Shown piece by piece: positions 25,211-33,726 of a stretch of 64,000 nucleotides of DNA (positions are counted from its first letter, which is position 1; every line of letters starts with the position of its first letter). The position numbers and the translations under genes were made by a program. The stretch lies in the NCBI GenBank assembly GCA_004173235.1, contig SEAC01000002.1, positions 1-64,000 on the forward strand, in the 5' to 3' direction. The notes under the pieces are model-generated. The model had not been told where the DNA came from. It made no database searches and saw only the letters and a list, made by a program, of their open reading frames with translations. This DNA is from Chitinophagaceae bacterium (lineage in GTDB: Bacteria > Bacteroidota > Bacteroidia > Chitinophagales > Chitinophagaceae).

Positions 25211-25654
25211 TCATTGACTCAGGTTATCATACACCTTCTGCAAAACTGATTTCGCCATTTCCACCTGGTCGGGTGGCACACCTTCGAGCGCTTCGTTGAG
25301 CGTTTCTTCTGCGAGCAACATCGTCTGCTCCTGCAATTTGGCGGCCGCCTTCGTCACAAAGACCTTGTTGATCCGGCGGTCGTTTTCATCGCCCACGCGC
25401 TTCACCATGCCGGCCTTCTCGAGGTTATCGATCAGCCGCGTGATGCTGGGCTTGTCGCGGAACGTGGCGTTGCACAGCTCTTGCTGGCTCAGCCCGTCTT
25501 CCTTCCATAGTTGATACAACACGCTCCACTGCTCGATGGTGAGCGGCAGTTCGTGCTGGTTGAACTTCTTTTGCAGTCGCCGCGCAATGGCCGTTGAGGC
25601 CTTGCCAGTGATGAAACTATAGAGCTCGCCTTTGCGGAATTGGTTGTTTGGCAT
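25211..25654 (-). CDS. MarR family transcriptional regulator
   Basis: A 147-residue winged-helix repressor. Typical elements are LTIEQWSVLYQLWKEDGLSQQELCNATFRDKPSITRLIDNLEKAGMVKRV (helix-turn-helix) and the wing GDENDRRINKVFVT. The frame stays open far upstream, but MPNNQFRKGELYSFITG at 25654 is the natural start because the upstream part lies on the opposite strand of a glycosyltransferase gene. Being directly upstream of the acyl-CoA dehydrogenase, it may respond to an acyl-CoA or aromatic ligand; this is inference from position. Confidence 0.9.
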   Translation of the reverse strand: MPNNQFRKGELYSFITGKASTAIARRLQKKFNQHELPLTIEQWSVLYQLWKEDGLSQQELCNATFRDKPSITRLIDNLEKAGMVKRVGDENDRRINKVFVTKAAAKLQEQTMLLAEETLNEALEGVPPDQVEMAKSVLQKVYDNLSQ

Positions 25655-25729
25655 ATAGTTGTTTATGCAACTAAGTAAATTTAACGGGTTTTCCGATAAT
25701 TTGGGCAGCTCGGAAAAAAATATTTTTTG

Positions 25730-26848
25730 ATGATCGGATGGGGACTGTTCTGGATGGCCTGGGCGCTTATGTGGTTGGCGTATGCTTTCCTCATCGACTT
25801 TTACCGGCATGGCTGGAAGGTGGGTGAAAGCGCCCGCTTTGAACCTTCGGCCCATCAGCCTGCGGTATCGGTGGTGGTGGCAGCACGCAACGAAGCTGCC
25901 AACCTGCCGCGCTTGCTGGCTGTCCTGCGCGCACAGGATTACCCCGCGGAGTCGTTTGAAGTGCTGCTGGTGGACGATCATTCGGAAGACGGTACGTATG
26001 CACTTGCAGCAGCAGCCGGAGGCAATGTGCGCGCGGTGCAGAGTCCTGCCGGCACAGAGGGAAAGAAGGCTGCGTTGACCTTTGGCATTGGCCAGGCAAC
26101 GGGCGACTGGATCGTGGCTACCGATGCCGACTGTGTGCCGGGCCCCGGATGGTTGTCGGGCATGATGGCGTATGCCGATGATGCCACCTTTCTCGCAGGG
26201 CCGGTTCGCTACCACAACATCCGCAGCTTTTGCGACCGTTTTCAAACGCTGGATTTCATAACCCTGCAAGGCATTACTGCCGCTTCGGTGGCAACGGGTT
26301 TTCACAGCATGTGTAATGGAGCCAACCTTGCTTATCCTCGCAGGCTTTTCAATGAAGTGGGCGGTTTTGCGGGCGTGGATCGCCTCGCCAGTGGCGACGA
26401 CCTGCTGCTGATGCACAAGATCGCCATCCGCAAGGGCGCATCCGTGCAATACGTTCGCCACCCCGATGCCATTGTGCACACAGATCCTGCGCCCGGCTGG
26501 CGCGCCTTCTGGAAACAGCGCGTGCGGTGGGCGTCTAAGTCGGCGCACTACGACGACAAGCGGATCTTCTGGGCGCTACTGATGGTGTATTTTTTCAACC
26601 TGCACTTCGTGGTGCTTGCTGCCTGGTGCTTCGGCAACCCGCAGTTGCTGGGGCTTTTGATCGGAGGGATCCTGCTCAAGACGGTTGTAGAAATACGGTT
26701 TCTGGCACCCGTTGCACGTTTCTTCGGCCAACAGCACCTGTTGCCTTGGTTTCCGTTGATGCAACCGCTGCACATTCTTTATACGGTGTTGGTAGGTGCG
26801 TTGAGCCAGGTGGGGAAGTATGAATGGAAGGGTCGTCGTTTGCGGTAG
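25730..26848 (+). CDS. Glycosyltransferase family 2, membrane-bound
   Basis: A 372-residue GT-A fold transferase with one N-terminal membrane helix and about three C-terminal ones. VSVVVAARNEAANLPRLLAVLRAQDYP and VLLVDDHSEDGT bind the nucleotide sugar; DWIVATDADCVPGPGWL holds the DxD-type metal site; GDDLLLMHKIA and the QRVRWASKS block (a Q/RxxRW motif) mark processive-type enzymes. It could elongate a glycolipid or exopolysaccharide. Start ATG at 25730; a TTG directly upstream is also in frame. Confidence 0.87.
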   Translation: MIGWGLFWMAWALMWLAYAFLIDFYRHGWKVGESARFEPSAHQPAVSVVVAARNEAANLPRLLAVLRAQDYPAESFEVLLVDDHSEDGTYALAAAAGGNVRAVQSPAGTEGKKAALTFGIGQATGDWIVATDADCVPGPGWLSGMMAYADDATFLAGPVRYHNIRSFCDRFQTLDFITLQGITAASVATGFHSMCNGANLAYPRRLFNEVGGFAGVDRLASGDDLLLMHKIAIRKGASVQYVRHPDAIVHTDPAPGWRAFWKQRVRWASKSAHYDDKRIFWALLMVYFFNLHFVVLAAWCFGNPQLLGLLIGGILLKTVVEIRFLAPVARFFGQQHLLPWFPLMQPLHILYTVLVGALSQVGKYEWKGRRLR

Positions 26849-27012
26849 AGACGCGCAATGCGCGTCTCGCGGCGAAGCCGCATGGCGCGTAAGGAGCCGC
26901 ATGGCGCGTAAGGAGCCGCATGGCGCGGAAAGAGCCGCATGGCGCGGAAAGAGCCGCATGGCGCGGCGAAGAGACGCATGGCGCGGCAAAGAGACGCACA
27001 TAGTGCGTCTGT
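26846..27012 (+). repeat. Minisatellite of 19-20 bp units bounded by GAGACGC hairpins
   Basis: Six units of GCCGCATGGCGCG(T/G)AAGGA type. They are flanked at the left by GAGACGCGCAATGCGCGTCTC split as a hairpin and at the right by GAGACGCAC/GTGCGTCT. The array starts at the stop codon of the glycosyltransferase and ends just before the permease gene. An open frame through it would add ~30 residues to the permease but is not believed. Confidence 0.85.
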
Positions 27013-27028
27013 ACGTAAATTGGAGCGG

Positions 27029-28099
27029 ATGGAATGGAAAAGGAGCTCGGTATGGAAGCGCTTCCGGCGCAAAAGGGCGGCAATGGCCGGTCTTGTGCTG
27101 ATCGGCGTGGCGGTGTTCGTAGCCGTCTTCGCCTACTTCCTTGCACCCGATCCCTCACCCAACGCCAATCGCATCATCCTGGAGATCGGCGGCAACAAGC
27201 CCGGCTACCGCAAGTCTTTTGTGCTCGTTCGCAAGCCTGCTGCACGTGAGGATGCAGGGTTCTTCGAACGTCTGCTTTCTGGCGTCCCCGATCGTTTCGA
27301 TTATGTCCCAGTAACCAAAGTGCAGCAGAACGGCGATTCGCTGCACGTGGAGAAGTATGTGGATGACGGCCTCACGGAGCCGAGGAGTTATGTAAAGAAT
27401 CAACTCGCAGATAAGCCGGTATCGGAACGAACGTATCGCCTCGGCACCGACAAATACGGTCGCGACATTCTCAGCCGCCTCATCATCGGCACGCGCGTAA
27501 GCCTCTGCGTGGGGCTGGTCACCGTGCTGCTTTCGCTGCTTATTGGTGTGTTTCTCGGAGCGCTTGCGGGTTACTTTGGCGCACGTACCGATGCATTCGT
27601 GATGTGGATGGTGAATGTGCTCTGGAGCATTCCCACGCTGCTGCTCGTATTTGCCATCACGCTGCTGCTGGGCAAAGGTTTCTGGCAGGTGTTTATTGCA
27701 GTAGGACTAACGCTTTGGGTGAACGTGGCGCGCCTCGTGCGTGGGCAGGTGCTTGCGGCGCGCGAGTTGCCTTACGTGGAAGCAGCGCGGGTACTGGGTT
27801 TCAGCCACTTCCGTACGCTGTTCCGGCATATTCTTCCCAACATAACCGGGCCCATTCTCGTGATCGCCGCATCCAACTTTGCATCCGCCATCGTGCTCGA
27901 AGCGGGCCTGAGCTTTCTTGGTGTAGGCGTGCAACCACCGATGCCTAGCTGGGGATTAATGATCAAGGAGAACTACAATTTCATCATCACCAACAACCCG
28001 GTGCTGGCTTTGGCGCCAGGCTTCGCCATCATGCTGCTGGTGCTGTCGTTTCACCTGGTGGGGAATGGATTGCGGGATGCACTCGACGTAAGACAGTAG
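27029..28099 (+). CDS. ABC transporter permease (dipeptide/oligopeptide, DppC/OppC type)
   Basis: Inner-membrane permease of 356 residues. It has an N-terminal helix (MAGLVLIGVAVFVAVFAYFLAP), then a ~110-residue periplasmic loop. DKYGRDILSRLIIGTRVSLCVGL, the family hallmark, opens the transport domain of five helices. The cytoplasmic EAA loop is EAARVLGFSHFRTLFRHILPNITGPI. The start at 27029 is chosen to leave out the minisatellite. The partner permease, binding protein and ATPases are not in the window. The stop codon overlaps the beginning of a family A repeat. Confidence 0.88.
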   Translation: MEWKRSSVWKRFRRKRAAMAGLVLIGVAVFVAVFAYFLAPDPSPNANRIILEIGGNKPGYRKSFVLVRKPAAREDAGFFERLLSGVPDRFDYVPVTKVQQNGDSLHVEKYVDDGLTEPRSYVKNQLADKPVSERTYRLGTDKYGRDILSRLIIGTRVSLCVGLVTVLLSLLIGVFLGALAGYFGARTDAFVMWMVNVLWSIPTLLLVFAITLLLGKGFWQVFIAVGLTLWVNVARLVRGQVLAARELPYVEAARVLGFSHFRTLFRHILPNITGPILVIAASNFASAIVLEAGLSFLGVGVQPPMPSWGLMIKENYNFIITNNPVLALAPGFAIMLLVLSFHLVGNGLRDALDVRQ

Positions 28100-28223
28100 A
28101 GAAGGAACGCAGATTTTTATGATTGTTAAGATTTACGCGGATTCGTTTTCGCGTGCGAAAGCAAATCATAGAAAATCATAATGATCTGCGTATTCCGCTT
28201 GCGGAATCTGCGTTCTTTCTCTC
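28098..28223. repeat. Family A palindromic element, copy 2
   Basis: AGAGAAGGAACGCAGAT at the left and the inverted TCTGCGTTCTTTCTC at the right. A nested hairpin (TTCCGCTTGCGGAA) lies between two TCTGCGT words in the right arm. It overlaps the permease stop codon and, on the other side, the last 48 bp of the O-antigen ligase gene. Confidence 0.88.
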
Positions 28224-29639
28224 AACTCGAAACCGCACTTCCGCCGTGATCAGCACGGCAAGCGAAAGGTAAAAGAGGCTTCCCAGCTTGTCGGTTTCCA
28301 CGAGGTCGTTGATCAGGTTTACGGTGCACTCCATCCCCAATATCACTGCGGCTACTGCTGCAGCGCAGCGCCAGAGCGGATCGGAAGACCGCACATAAAT
28401 GCGTTGGGCGATGTAGAACGCATAACCCGTTACCAAAAGTAAAAGAAAGAGGCCCACGAATCCCTGTTCGATGGTAGTGAACAGGTAGTAGTTGTGCACC
28501 GTACTCTTCTCGGGGTTGTCGCTCACCCAGGTGCGGAATGCCGGAACGGTGAAGTGTTTGTAGTTCTTTACGTAGGTATTCGGTCCCCAACCCGTTGCCC
28601 AGTGCGTCTTCACCATCTTCACGCCCGCCACCCAGCGATAGAAACGCTCCGCATTGGACAGGTCCTTGAATTCGTAGGTGGCCTGCAGGTGTTCGCGGAA
28701 GTCGGTATGAAACACCGTGTTGTTGAAATTGCCTGCGAAGCGCATGTAGCGTTGGCTGTCGAGCAGCCAGTAAATGCCGATGCTTGCACCGATCAATGCC
28801 ATGAAGAACGCGGGCATCAGCAGCCGGCGGCGCAAGAGCAGGAATACGATTCCTCCGGCAACGAGCGATACCCATGCGCCGCGCGCATAGCTGAGGGCGA
28901 TGGCCGCGAGTGCGATCGCAATCAACACTTTCAACAACCTTTTACGTGGAGGCGTTTTTGCAAAATGATGACCGGCCAGCAGTAGCGGGATGATGCAGGC
29001 CAGCACGGCCGAGTAATTCACGTGGTTGCGGAAGTAGGGATAGAGAGCCGGGTTGATGGAAGTAAATCCGAATCCCATCCCGGCGTGGATCAGCATCGTA
29101 CGAATCACGAGCACCATCATCGAGATTGTAAGCACCTGCGCCGTGCGCACGAGGTTTTTGGGATTGCGGAACAGCACGTAGGGAGTCACCACGAAGGCTC
29201 CGATGTACCAGGTCTTGGCCAGGAAGTATTTGAGCGATAGCACGAAGTCGGTAGAGAAATACGCCGAAGCGAGCCACCAGCTTGCCTGTAGCAGGAGGAA
29301 CAACCATAGGATCGAGCGTGCCATTCCCTCCAGCGGCTTCTTCTTGCGGTGATACACGAGGAAGCACATTGTTGCAAAAGTGGTAAGCAGCATCAACGGC
29401 TCCGTCGGAAGGTCGGTGCCCAGCGTTTCGGTTACGTTGAACTCTATTGACCAGGGGAGGAAGGCGATCAGCAACCAGAAGAGCACGAATGGATCGTGGC
29501 AGATCCAGATGAAGATCAGCACCAGGAAGGGCAACACGAACAGCACAGGCTGCGTTGTATACATCACAAGCGCCGTGATCAGCACGAAGAAGATGCCGAA
29601 GCCGAGGAAGTACTTTCGGATGGCCGCAGCGGGAATCAC
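28176..29639 (-). CDS. O-antigen ligase family protein
   Basis: Polytopic inner-membrane protein (487 aa, about 11-12 helices) of the Wzy/WaaL O-antigen ligase family. The large periplasmic loop near residues 320-390 carries ERFYRWVAGVKMVKTHWATGWGPNTYVKNY, with the His and Gly-rich features of Wzy_C proteins, then STVHNYYLFTTIEQGFVGL. It probably polymerises or ligates a surface glycan with the flanking Wzz and Wzx. The last ~16 residues (after RFRVE) are encoded by a family A repeat, which also supplies the stop codon. The gene overlaps wzz by four bases (ATGA), so the two are translationally coupled. Confidence 0.83.
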   Translation of the reverse strand: MIPAAAIRKYFLGFGIFFVLITALVMYTTQPVLFVLPFLVLIFIWICHDPFVLFWLLIAFLPWSIEFNVTETLGTDLPTEPLMLLTTFATMCFLVYHRKKKPLEGMARSILWLFLLLQASWWLASAYFSTDFVLSLKYFLAKTWYIGAFVVTPYVLFRNPKNLVRTAQVLTISMMVLVIRTMLIHAGMGFGFTSINPALYPYFRNHVNYSAVLACIIPLLLAGHHFAKTPPRKRLLKVLIAIALAAIALSYARGAWVSLVAGGIVFLLLRRRLLMPAFFMALIGASIGIYWLLDSQRYMRFAGNFNNTVFHTDFREHLQATYEFKDLSNAERFYRWVAGVKMVKTHWATGWGPNTYVKNYKHFTVPAFRTWVSDNPEKSTVHNYYLFTTIEQGFVGLFLLLLVTGYAFYIAQRIYVRSSDPLWRCAAAVAAVILGMECTVNLINDLVETDKLGSLFYLSLAVLITAEVRFRVERKNADSASGIRRSL

Positions 29640-30475
29640 GCTTCTTGTTTGCGGCTTTCGAGGAAGAGTACCAGGAGGATGCTGAATACCAACGCTACGA
29701 AGCAGGCCATTGCAAACAGCGGCACCAGTTTCGGGCGCTCGGGCTTGAAGCCGGGGCGGGCCGCTTCGAGCAGCAGCAGCACATTCGGCTTGGTGTTTAC
29801 AACCAGCGTGTATTCGTTGATCAGCCGGTCGTATTCCGCCAGCTCTTTCATGATCGATTCGTTGCGCACCTGCTGCAGCTGCCGGCGTGCATTGCTCAGG
29901 TTTCCGATGGAGTCTGCTGCCTTCAGGTATTCAGTTTGCAAATCAGCGGCGTGTTCGCGAAGGTTGTTGAGCACGCGTTCGTTGGTGGCGTTCTGGAGGC
30001 GTTGGTGCATCCGCTGAAACTTGTCGAACAGCGAATTGGCCATCCTTGCTGCGAGGTATTTATCGCGGTCGAATACGCGGATGCGGAGCTGGTTGTATTC
30101 ATCTTTCGAAACGTCCACGTTCTCGCGCAGTTCCTTCATCGTTTGATACAGCGGCAGCTTCACTTTCGTGAGCTTGTAATGCGTTATCAGGTCGTTGTCT
30201 CGGATCAACTGGAAGAAGATCGTATCCAGCGCTGCGGTGCCGAGGATGCGATCGATGTCGTCGGGGCCACCGAGCGAGGAATACAGGCCCTGGATGTTCT
30301 CGTTGAAGATCTTCGACTTGTCGAAGTTTACGGTGGTGGCGGGGAGCGCCACTACCATGCCCATGTATTGACGTTCGAGCATCAGCAGGATGCCGGCAGA
30401 CACGATGGCCACGGCGAGCACAAGACCGGCAATCAGCTTCCACCAGCGGCGGAACAAAGTGAGGAAATCAGGCAT
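29636..30475 (-). CDS. Wzz-like chain-length determinant protein
   Basis: A polysaccharide co-polymerase of 279 residues with the usual plan: N-terminal membrane helix (WWKLIAGLVLAVAIVSAGILLML), a long periplasmic helical domain with coiled-coil character (residues ~130-230), and a C-terminal helix (LVPLFAMACFVALVFSILLVLFL). It lacks a cytoplasmic kinase domain. It should set the length of the glycan made by the adjacent Wzy-like protein. Its start lies one base from the stop of the flippase gene, giving an operon wzx-wzz-ligase. Confidence 0.82.
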   Translation of the reverse strand: MPDFLTLFRRWWKLIAGLVLAVAIVSAGILLMLERQYMGMVVALPATTVNFDKSKIFNENIQGLYSSLGGPDDIDRILGTAALDTIFFQLIRDNDLITHYKLTKVKLPLYQTMKELRENVDVSKDEYNQLRIRVFDRDKYLAARMANSLFDKFQRMHQRLQNATNERVLNNLREHAADLQTEYLKAADSIGNLSNARRQLQQVRNESIMKELAEYDRLINEYTLVVNTKPNVLLLLEAARPGFKPERPKLVPLFAMACFVALVFSILLVLFLESRKQEA

Positions 30476-31894
30476 TTACGGCGTTTGTCGGATTGAATTG
30501 CGTTTCGGACGCATCGAATTAATGAACGCAAACATAATCAAAGTGGCGGCAATGGCGGCGTTGAGAATCCAGAATGCTGCGCCCATATCCGTTCCCAAAG
30601 CGGTTTTGCAGGCACCGTACACCATCGAGCCCAAGAGGCAGTAGGCGATCACCGACAGCGGCCGCAGGCGCAGGCCGAACATGGGCCGCGCCCCCAAATA
30701 ACAGGCAATGGCACAGAGGTACTGGCTGGCAACCGCGGCCCAGCAGCAACCCAGCGCGCCCCACCTAGGTATCAGCAGCATGTTGAGCACTCCATTCACT
30801 AGGGCGCAGCCCGCCACCACGGAGGCAAAGAGGCCCAGGCGCCCGCTGGCATTCAACAGCGAGCCATACAGGTGAATGCCATAATAGGCAGGCAGCGCCG
30901 CCACGCAGGCAACGAGCACGTTGGCCGAATATTGATCCGTGGAATGATACAGCAATTGCATCACCAGGGGCGCGAGACCTGCACAAAGGCCAGCAAAGCC
31001 CATCGCCGCCAGCAGCAGGAAGTGACGAAGCCGCAGCACGGTATCGTCGATCAGTTTTTTGTCGTGGAGGTGCCGCGCTGCGAAGGGCACGAGGAAGGAG
31101 GCCGTGAGATAACCCGCTGTGTTGCCTGCGTCGAGCAAACGATACGCGGCTGCATAAATGCCCGCTTGTAAGGCCCCTTGCGGATGAATGCGTTCGAGGA
31201 GGAATGCATCGAGCCTCGTGTGCACGCTCATCAGCAAAATCACCAGCAGGAAGGGTGCACTCAGTCGGAATAGCCCCGATAACTTTCCCTCGCCCGGTGT
31301 AACGCCCGGCTTGCGTCGGGCAGCAATGAGCGCCGCCACGGCAATGGCAATGCAATTGGCCCCAAGCTGTATCAGCAGGAAGGTTCGAAGGCTGAATGAG
31401 GAAGCAAGCGGCGTGTACAGAAAAAGTCCGCACACGAGTATGATGAGCGATTTATCGCTGATGGACAGCCACGCGTCGGCGCGGAAGAGTTGCCTCCCGG
31501 TAACCACGTTGCGATAGAACACAAGGTAGGATTGCGCGACCTGTAAAAGCCCGGTGAGCAACAGCAGGTCCCACTGCACGATGCCGCTGATCCATCCCAC
31601 GAAAAGGAGCACGGCGAGATAGGCAACCGACAGTGCCAGCTTGGCCTTTGCGAGGCGGCTTACCGAAAGGTGATTGCCCAGGGCGAGTTCGCGGTTGAGC
31701 AGGTTGGTGAGCCCTGCATCGGCAACGATGGAAAGAATGATTGAAAGGTTGAGAATGGAGAAGTATGCCCCGAAGCTCTCGTGGCCTACGATCAGCTGGG
31801 CTTTCCGGTCGATGCCAAACACCCAGACCGGTTTGACCAGGACATTGAGCACGACCAGCCAGGAAAGGCTACGGAGAAATCCTTTGATGTTCAT
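30476..31894 (-). CDS. Oligosaccharide flippase family protein (Wzx-like)
   Basis: A 472-residue protein with about 12-14 membrane helices and the MATE/Wzx-type opening GFLRSLSWLVVLNVLVKPVWVFGIDRKAQLIVGHESFGAYFSI. YLVFYRNVVTGRQLFRAD and the RLDAFLLE segment in helix 7 resemble flippases that move lipid-linked oligosaccharides across the inner membrane. First gene of the wzx-wzz-ligase operon, divergent from an FkbM methyltransferase. Confidence 0.82.
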   Translation of the reverse strand: MNIKGFLRSLSWLVVLNVLVKPVWVFGIDRKAQLIVGHESFGAYFSILNLSIILSIVADAGLTNLLNRELALGNHLSVSRLAKAKLALSVAYLAVLLFVGWISGIVQWDLLLLTGLLQVAQSYLVFYRNVVTGRQLFRADAWLSISDKSLIILVCGLFLYTPLASSFSLRTFLLIQLGANCIAIAVAALIAARRKPGVTPGEGKLSGLFRLSAPFLLVILLMSVHTRLDAFLLERIHPQGALQAGIYAAAYRLLDAGNTAGYLTASFLVPFAARHLHDKKLIDDTVLRLRHFLLLAAMGFAGLCAGLAPLVMQLLYHSTDQYSANVLVACVAALPAYYGIHLYGSLLNASGRLGLFASVVAGCALVNGVLNMLLIPRWGALGCCWAAVASQYLCAIACYLGARPMFGLRLRPLSVIAYCLLGSMVYGACKTALGTDMGAAFWILNAAIAATLIMFAFINSMRPKRNSIRQTP

Positions 31895-31972
31895 TGTGTT
31901 GCTTCAAAGATGCTTTGTTTTTCATTGCGGGGCGTTGTCGTAACATTGCCTCCGGCGCATTGCCGCAGCAAA

Positions 31973-32890
31973 GTGGAGAATACAAACAACGAACGTCTGC
32001 TCGCCGGATTGGCTGCCGTGGAAGCATTGGCAAGGGGAAGCAAGGTGCAACGATGGGTGCAGCATCCATTCAGGTATGCTGCAGCGATCCTGCATCGGCG
32101 GTTGTGCTACCCGTTGTTTCGCCGCAGCTGGTTGCAGCGCGCATCACTGTTCTGGGGCGGCACCATGCAGGTTGCGCTCCCTGCGGCTACGGACATCTTT
32201 CTTACCGGTGGAAAAACGCACCCTTCCGAAACCAGGCTTGCCCGGTTCATGATCCGCGACCTTTCGGTCAACTCGGTGTTCTTCGACGTGGGTGCGCACT
32301 ATGGATACTTCAGCCTGCTTGCCGCCGAACTCGCCTTTCGGGGCCAGGTGCATGCATTCGAACCTTCAACGCATACCTTCGGAATCCTTCAACGAAACGT
32401 AGCTGCCCAGCAACGCATTCGTGCGCACCATGTGGCCGTGTCGCGCACCGATGGCGAGATTCCGTTTTACGAATTTGACAACCTCCATTCAGAATACAAT
32501 TCGGCAGATGCCCACCAGTTTTCCGGAGAAGCATGGTTTAAAAAACACGCGCGCAAGACCAGCATCCGCTCCCTTTCGCTCGACCGCTTCGTGGATGGAG
32601 GTGCACTGCTGCCCACCCACGTCAAGATCGATGTGGAAGGTTTGGAGCCGGAGGTGATCGGCGGTGCGCAACGCCTTTTATCCGGGCAATCGAAGCCAGT
32701 GTTTATGCTCGAGTACCTTGCCCGCCAAAGGGGCAACGAGCCACACCGCGAAGCGCATCACCTGCTTCTCGAAATGGGTTACCGCAGCTTCCGGATTGGT
32801 GACGATGGGGCCTTGCTACCCACGGAAGATGTGGATGCCTACCTCGAACAATCGGGCCTTGATTCTGATAACGTCGTTTACCGCGCCTGA
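31973..32890 (+). CDS. FkbM family methyltransferase
   Basis: SAM-dependent methyltransferase (about 305 aa). SVFFDVGAHYGYFSLLAAELAFRGQVHAFEPSTHTFGILQRNVAA contains the SAM-binding motif and acidic end of strand 2; HVKIDVEGLEPEVIGGAQRLL is the FkbM-specific post-motif. It probably methylates a sugar of the surface glycan made by the neighbouring operon. The start is unsure: GTG at 31973 (VENTNNERLLAGL) is preferred, since a TAACATTG box lies just upstream. An ATG at 31910 is the alternative. Confidence 0.8.
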   Translation: MENTNNERLLAGLAAVEALARGSKVQRWVQHPFRYAAAILHRRLCYPLFRRSWLQRASLFWGGTMQVALPAATDIFLTGGKTHPSETRLARFMIRDLSVNSVFFDVGAHYGYFSLLAAELAFRGQVHAFEPSTHTFGILQRNVAAQQRIRAHHVAVSRTDGEIPFYEFDNLHSEYNSADAHQFSGEAWFKKHARKTSIRSLSLDRFVDGGALLPTHVKIDVEGLEPEVIGGAQRLLSGQSKPVFMLEYLARQRGNEPHREAHHLLLEMGYRSFRIGDDGALLPTEDVDAYLEQSGLDSDNVVYRA

Positions 32891-32905
32891 GCCTATGGTT
32901 TTTCG

Positions 32906-32913
32906 TATCATTG
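32906..32913 (+). promoter_or_regulatory. -7 box of fabG
   Basis: TATCATTG, ending four bases before the fabG ATG; again a leaderless arrangement. Confidence 0.45.
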
Positions 32914-32917
32914 CCCC

Positions 32918-33673
32918 ATGAAACTCGTAGCCAATAAAGTCGCCATCGTCACCGGAGCCGCACGCGGTATCGGTGAGGGCATTGCGCTGAAGCTCGCCGA
33001 GCAGGGTGCAGACGTTGCCTTTACTTACGTATCGGAAAGCAGCGCCGAGCGTGCCAAGACGCTGGAAGACAAGCTCAAGGGTATGGGCGTGAATGCAAAA
33101 GCCTATCGCTCCAATGCTGGCGACTTCGGCGAATGCGAAACGCTGGTAAACGATGTGGTGAAAGAGTTTGGAACGGTGGATATCTGCGTCAACAACGCGG
33201 GCATCTCCAAAGACAACCTGCTGCTGCGCATGAACGGCGAGCAGTGGGACGAGGTGATGCAGATCAACTTGAAGAGCGTGTTCAACATGACCAAGCACGT
33301 GATCCGCCCGATGATGAAAGCCAAGAGCGGATCCATCATCAATATGAGCTCCGTGATCGGGGTGATGGGCAACGCGGGACAAAGCTCCTATGCTGCTTCC
33401 AAAGCCGGCATTGTCGGATTCTCAAAATCTGTTGCGAAAGAGCTCGGCTCGCGCAATGTGCGCTGCAACGTCATCGCGCCCGGCTTCGTCGAAACCGATA
33501 TGACCTCCTACCTTAAGGAAGGCGAGCAGGCCGACAAATACAAAGCAGGCATTCCCCTCGGCCGCTTTGGCTCCGCTGAGGACATCGCCAACGTGGTGCT
33601 CTTCCTTTCCTCCGACCTGTCGAACTATGTAACCGGGCAGGTGCTGAATGTGGATGGGGGACTGCTCATGTAA
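32918..33673 (+). CDS. fabG: 3-oxoacyl-[acyl-carrier-protein] reductase
   Basis: Short-chain dehydrogenase (251 aa) that reduces 3-oxoacyl-ACP with NADPH in fatty-acid elongation. TGAARGIGEGIA is the cofactor loop, NNAG is present, and Tyr158-x3-Lys162 (SSYAASKAG) with the Ser in INMSS makes the active site. The end FLSSDLSNYVTGQVLNVDGGLLM is typical of FabG. Other SDR activities cannot be excluded since no acp or fabD gene is adjacent. It is followed by GATGTCAGATGTAAGATG word repeats. Confidence 0.9.
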   Translation: MKLVANKVAIVTGAARGIGEGIALKLAEQGADVAFTYVSESSAERAKTLEDKLKGMGVNAKAYRSNAGDFGECETLVNDVVKEFGTVDICVNNAGISKDNLLLRMNGEQWDEVMQINLKSVFNMTKHVIRPMMKAKSGSIINMSSVIGVMGNAGQSSYAASKAGIVGFSKSVAKELGSRNVRCNVIAPGFVETDMTSYLKEGEQADKYKAGIPLGRFGSAEDIANVVLFLSSDLSNYVTGQVLNVDGGLLM

Positions 33674-33720
33674 GATGTCAGATGTAAGATGTCAGATGTG
33701 AGATGTGAGATGTGACCAAG
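33674..33720 (+). repeat. GATGTCAGATGT word repeats
   Basis: About seven variants of (A)GATGT(C/A/G)A in direct orientation between the convergent fabG and glycosylase genes. Confidence 0.65.
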
Positions 33721-33726
33721 ACCTGG

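Noticed and set aside
25655..26548. N-terminal extension of ~300 residues on the MarR regulator
   Set aside because: It is the antisense of the glycosyltransferase gene, and the MarR fold is complete from the ATG at 25654.
26846..27012. Possible CRISPR array in the 19-20 bp repeats
   Set aside because: There are no spacers between units and the unit is too short; it is a minisatellite.
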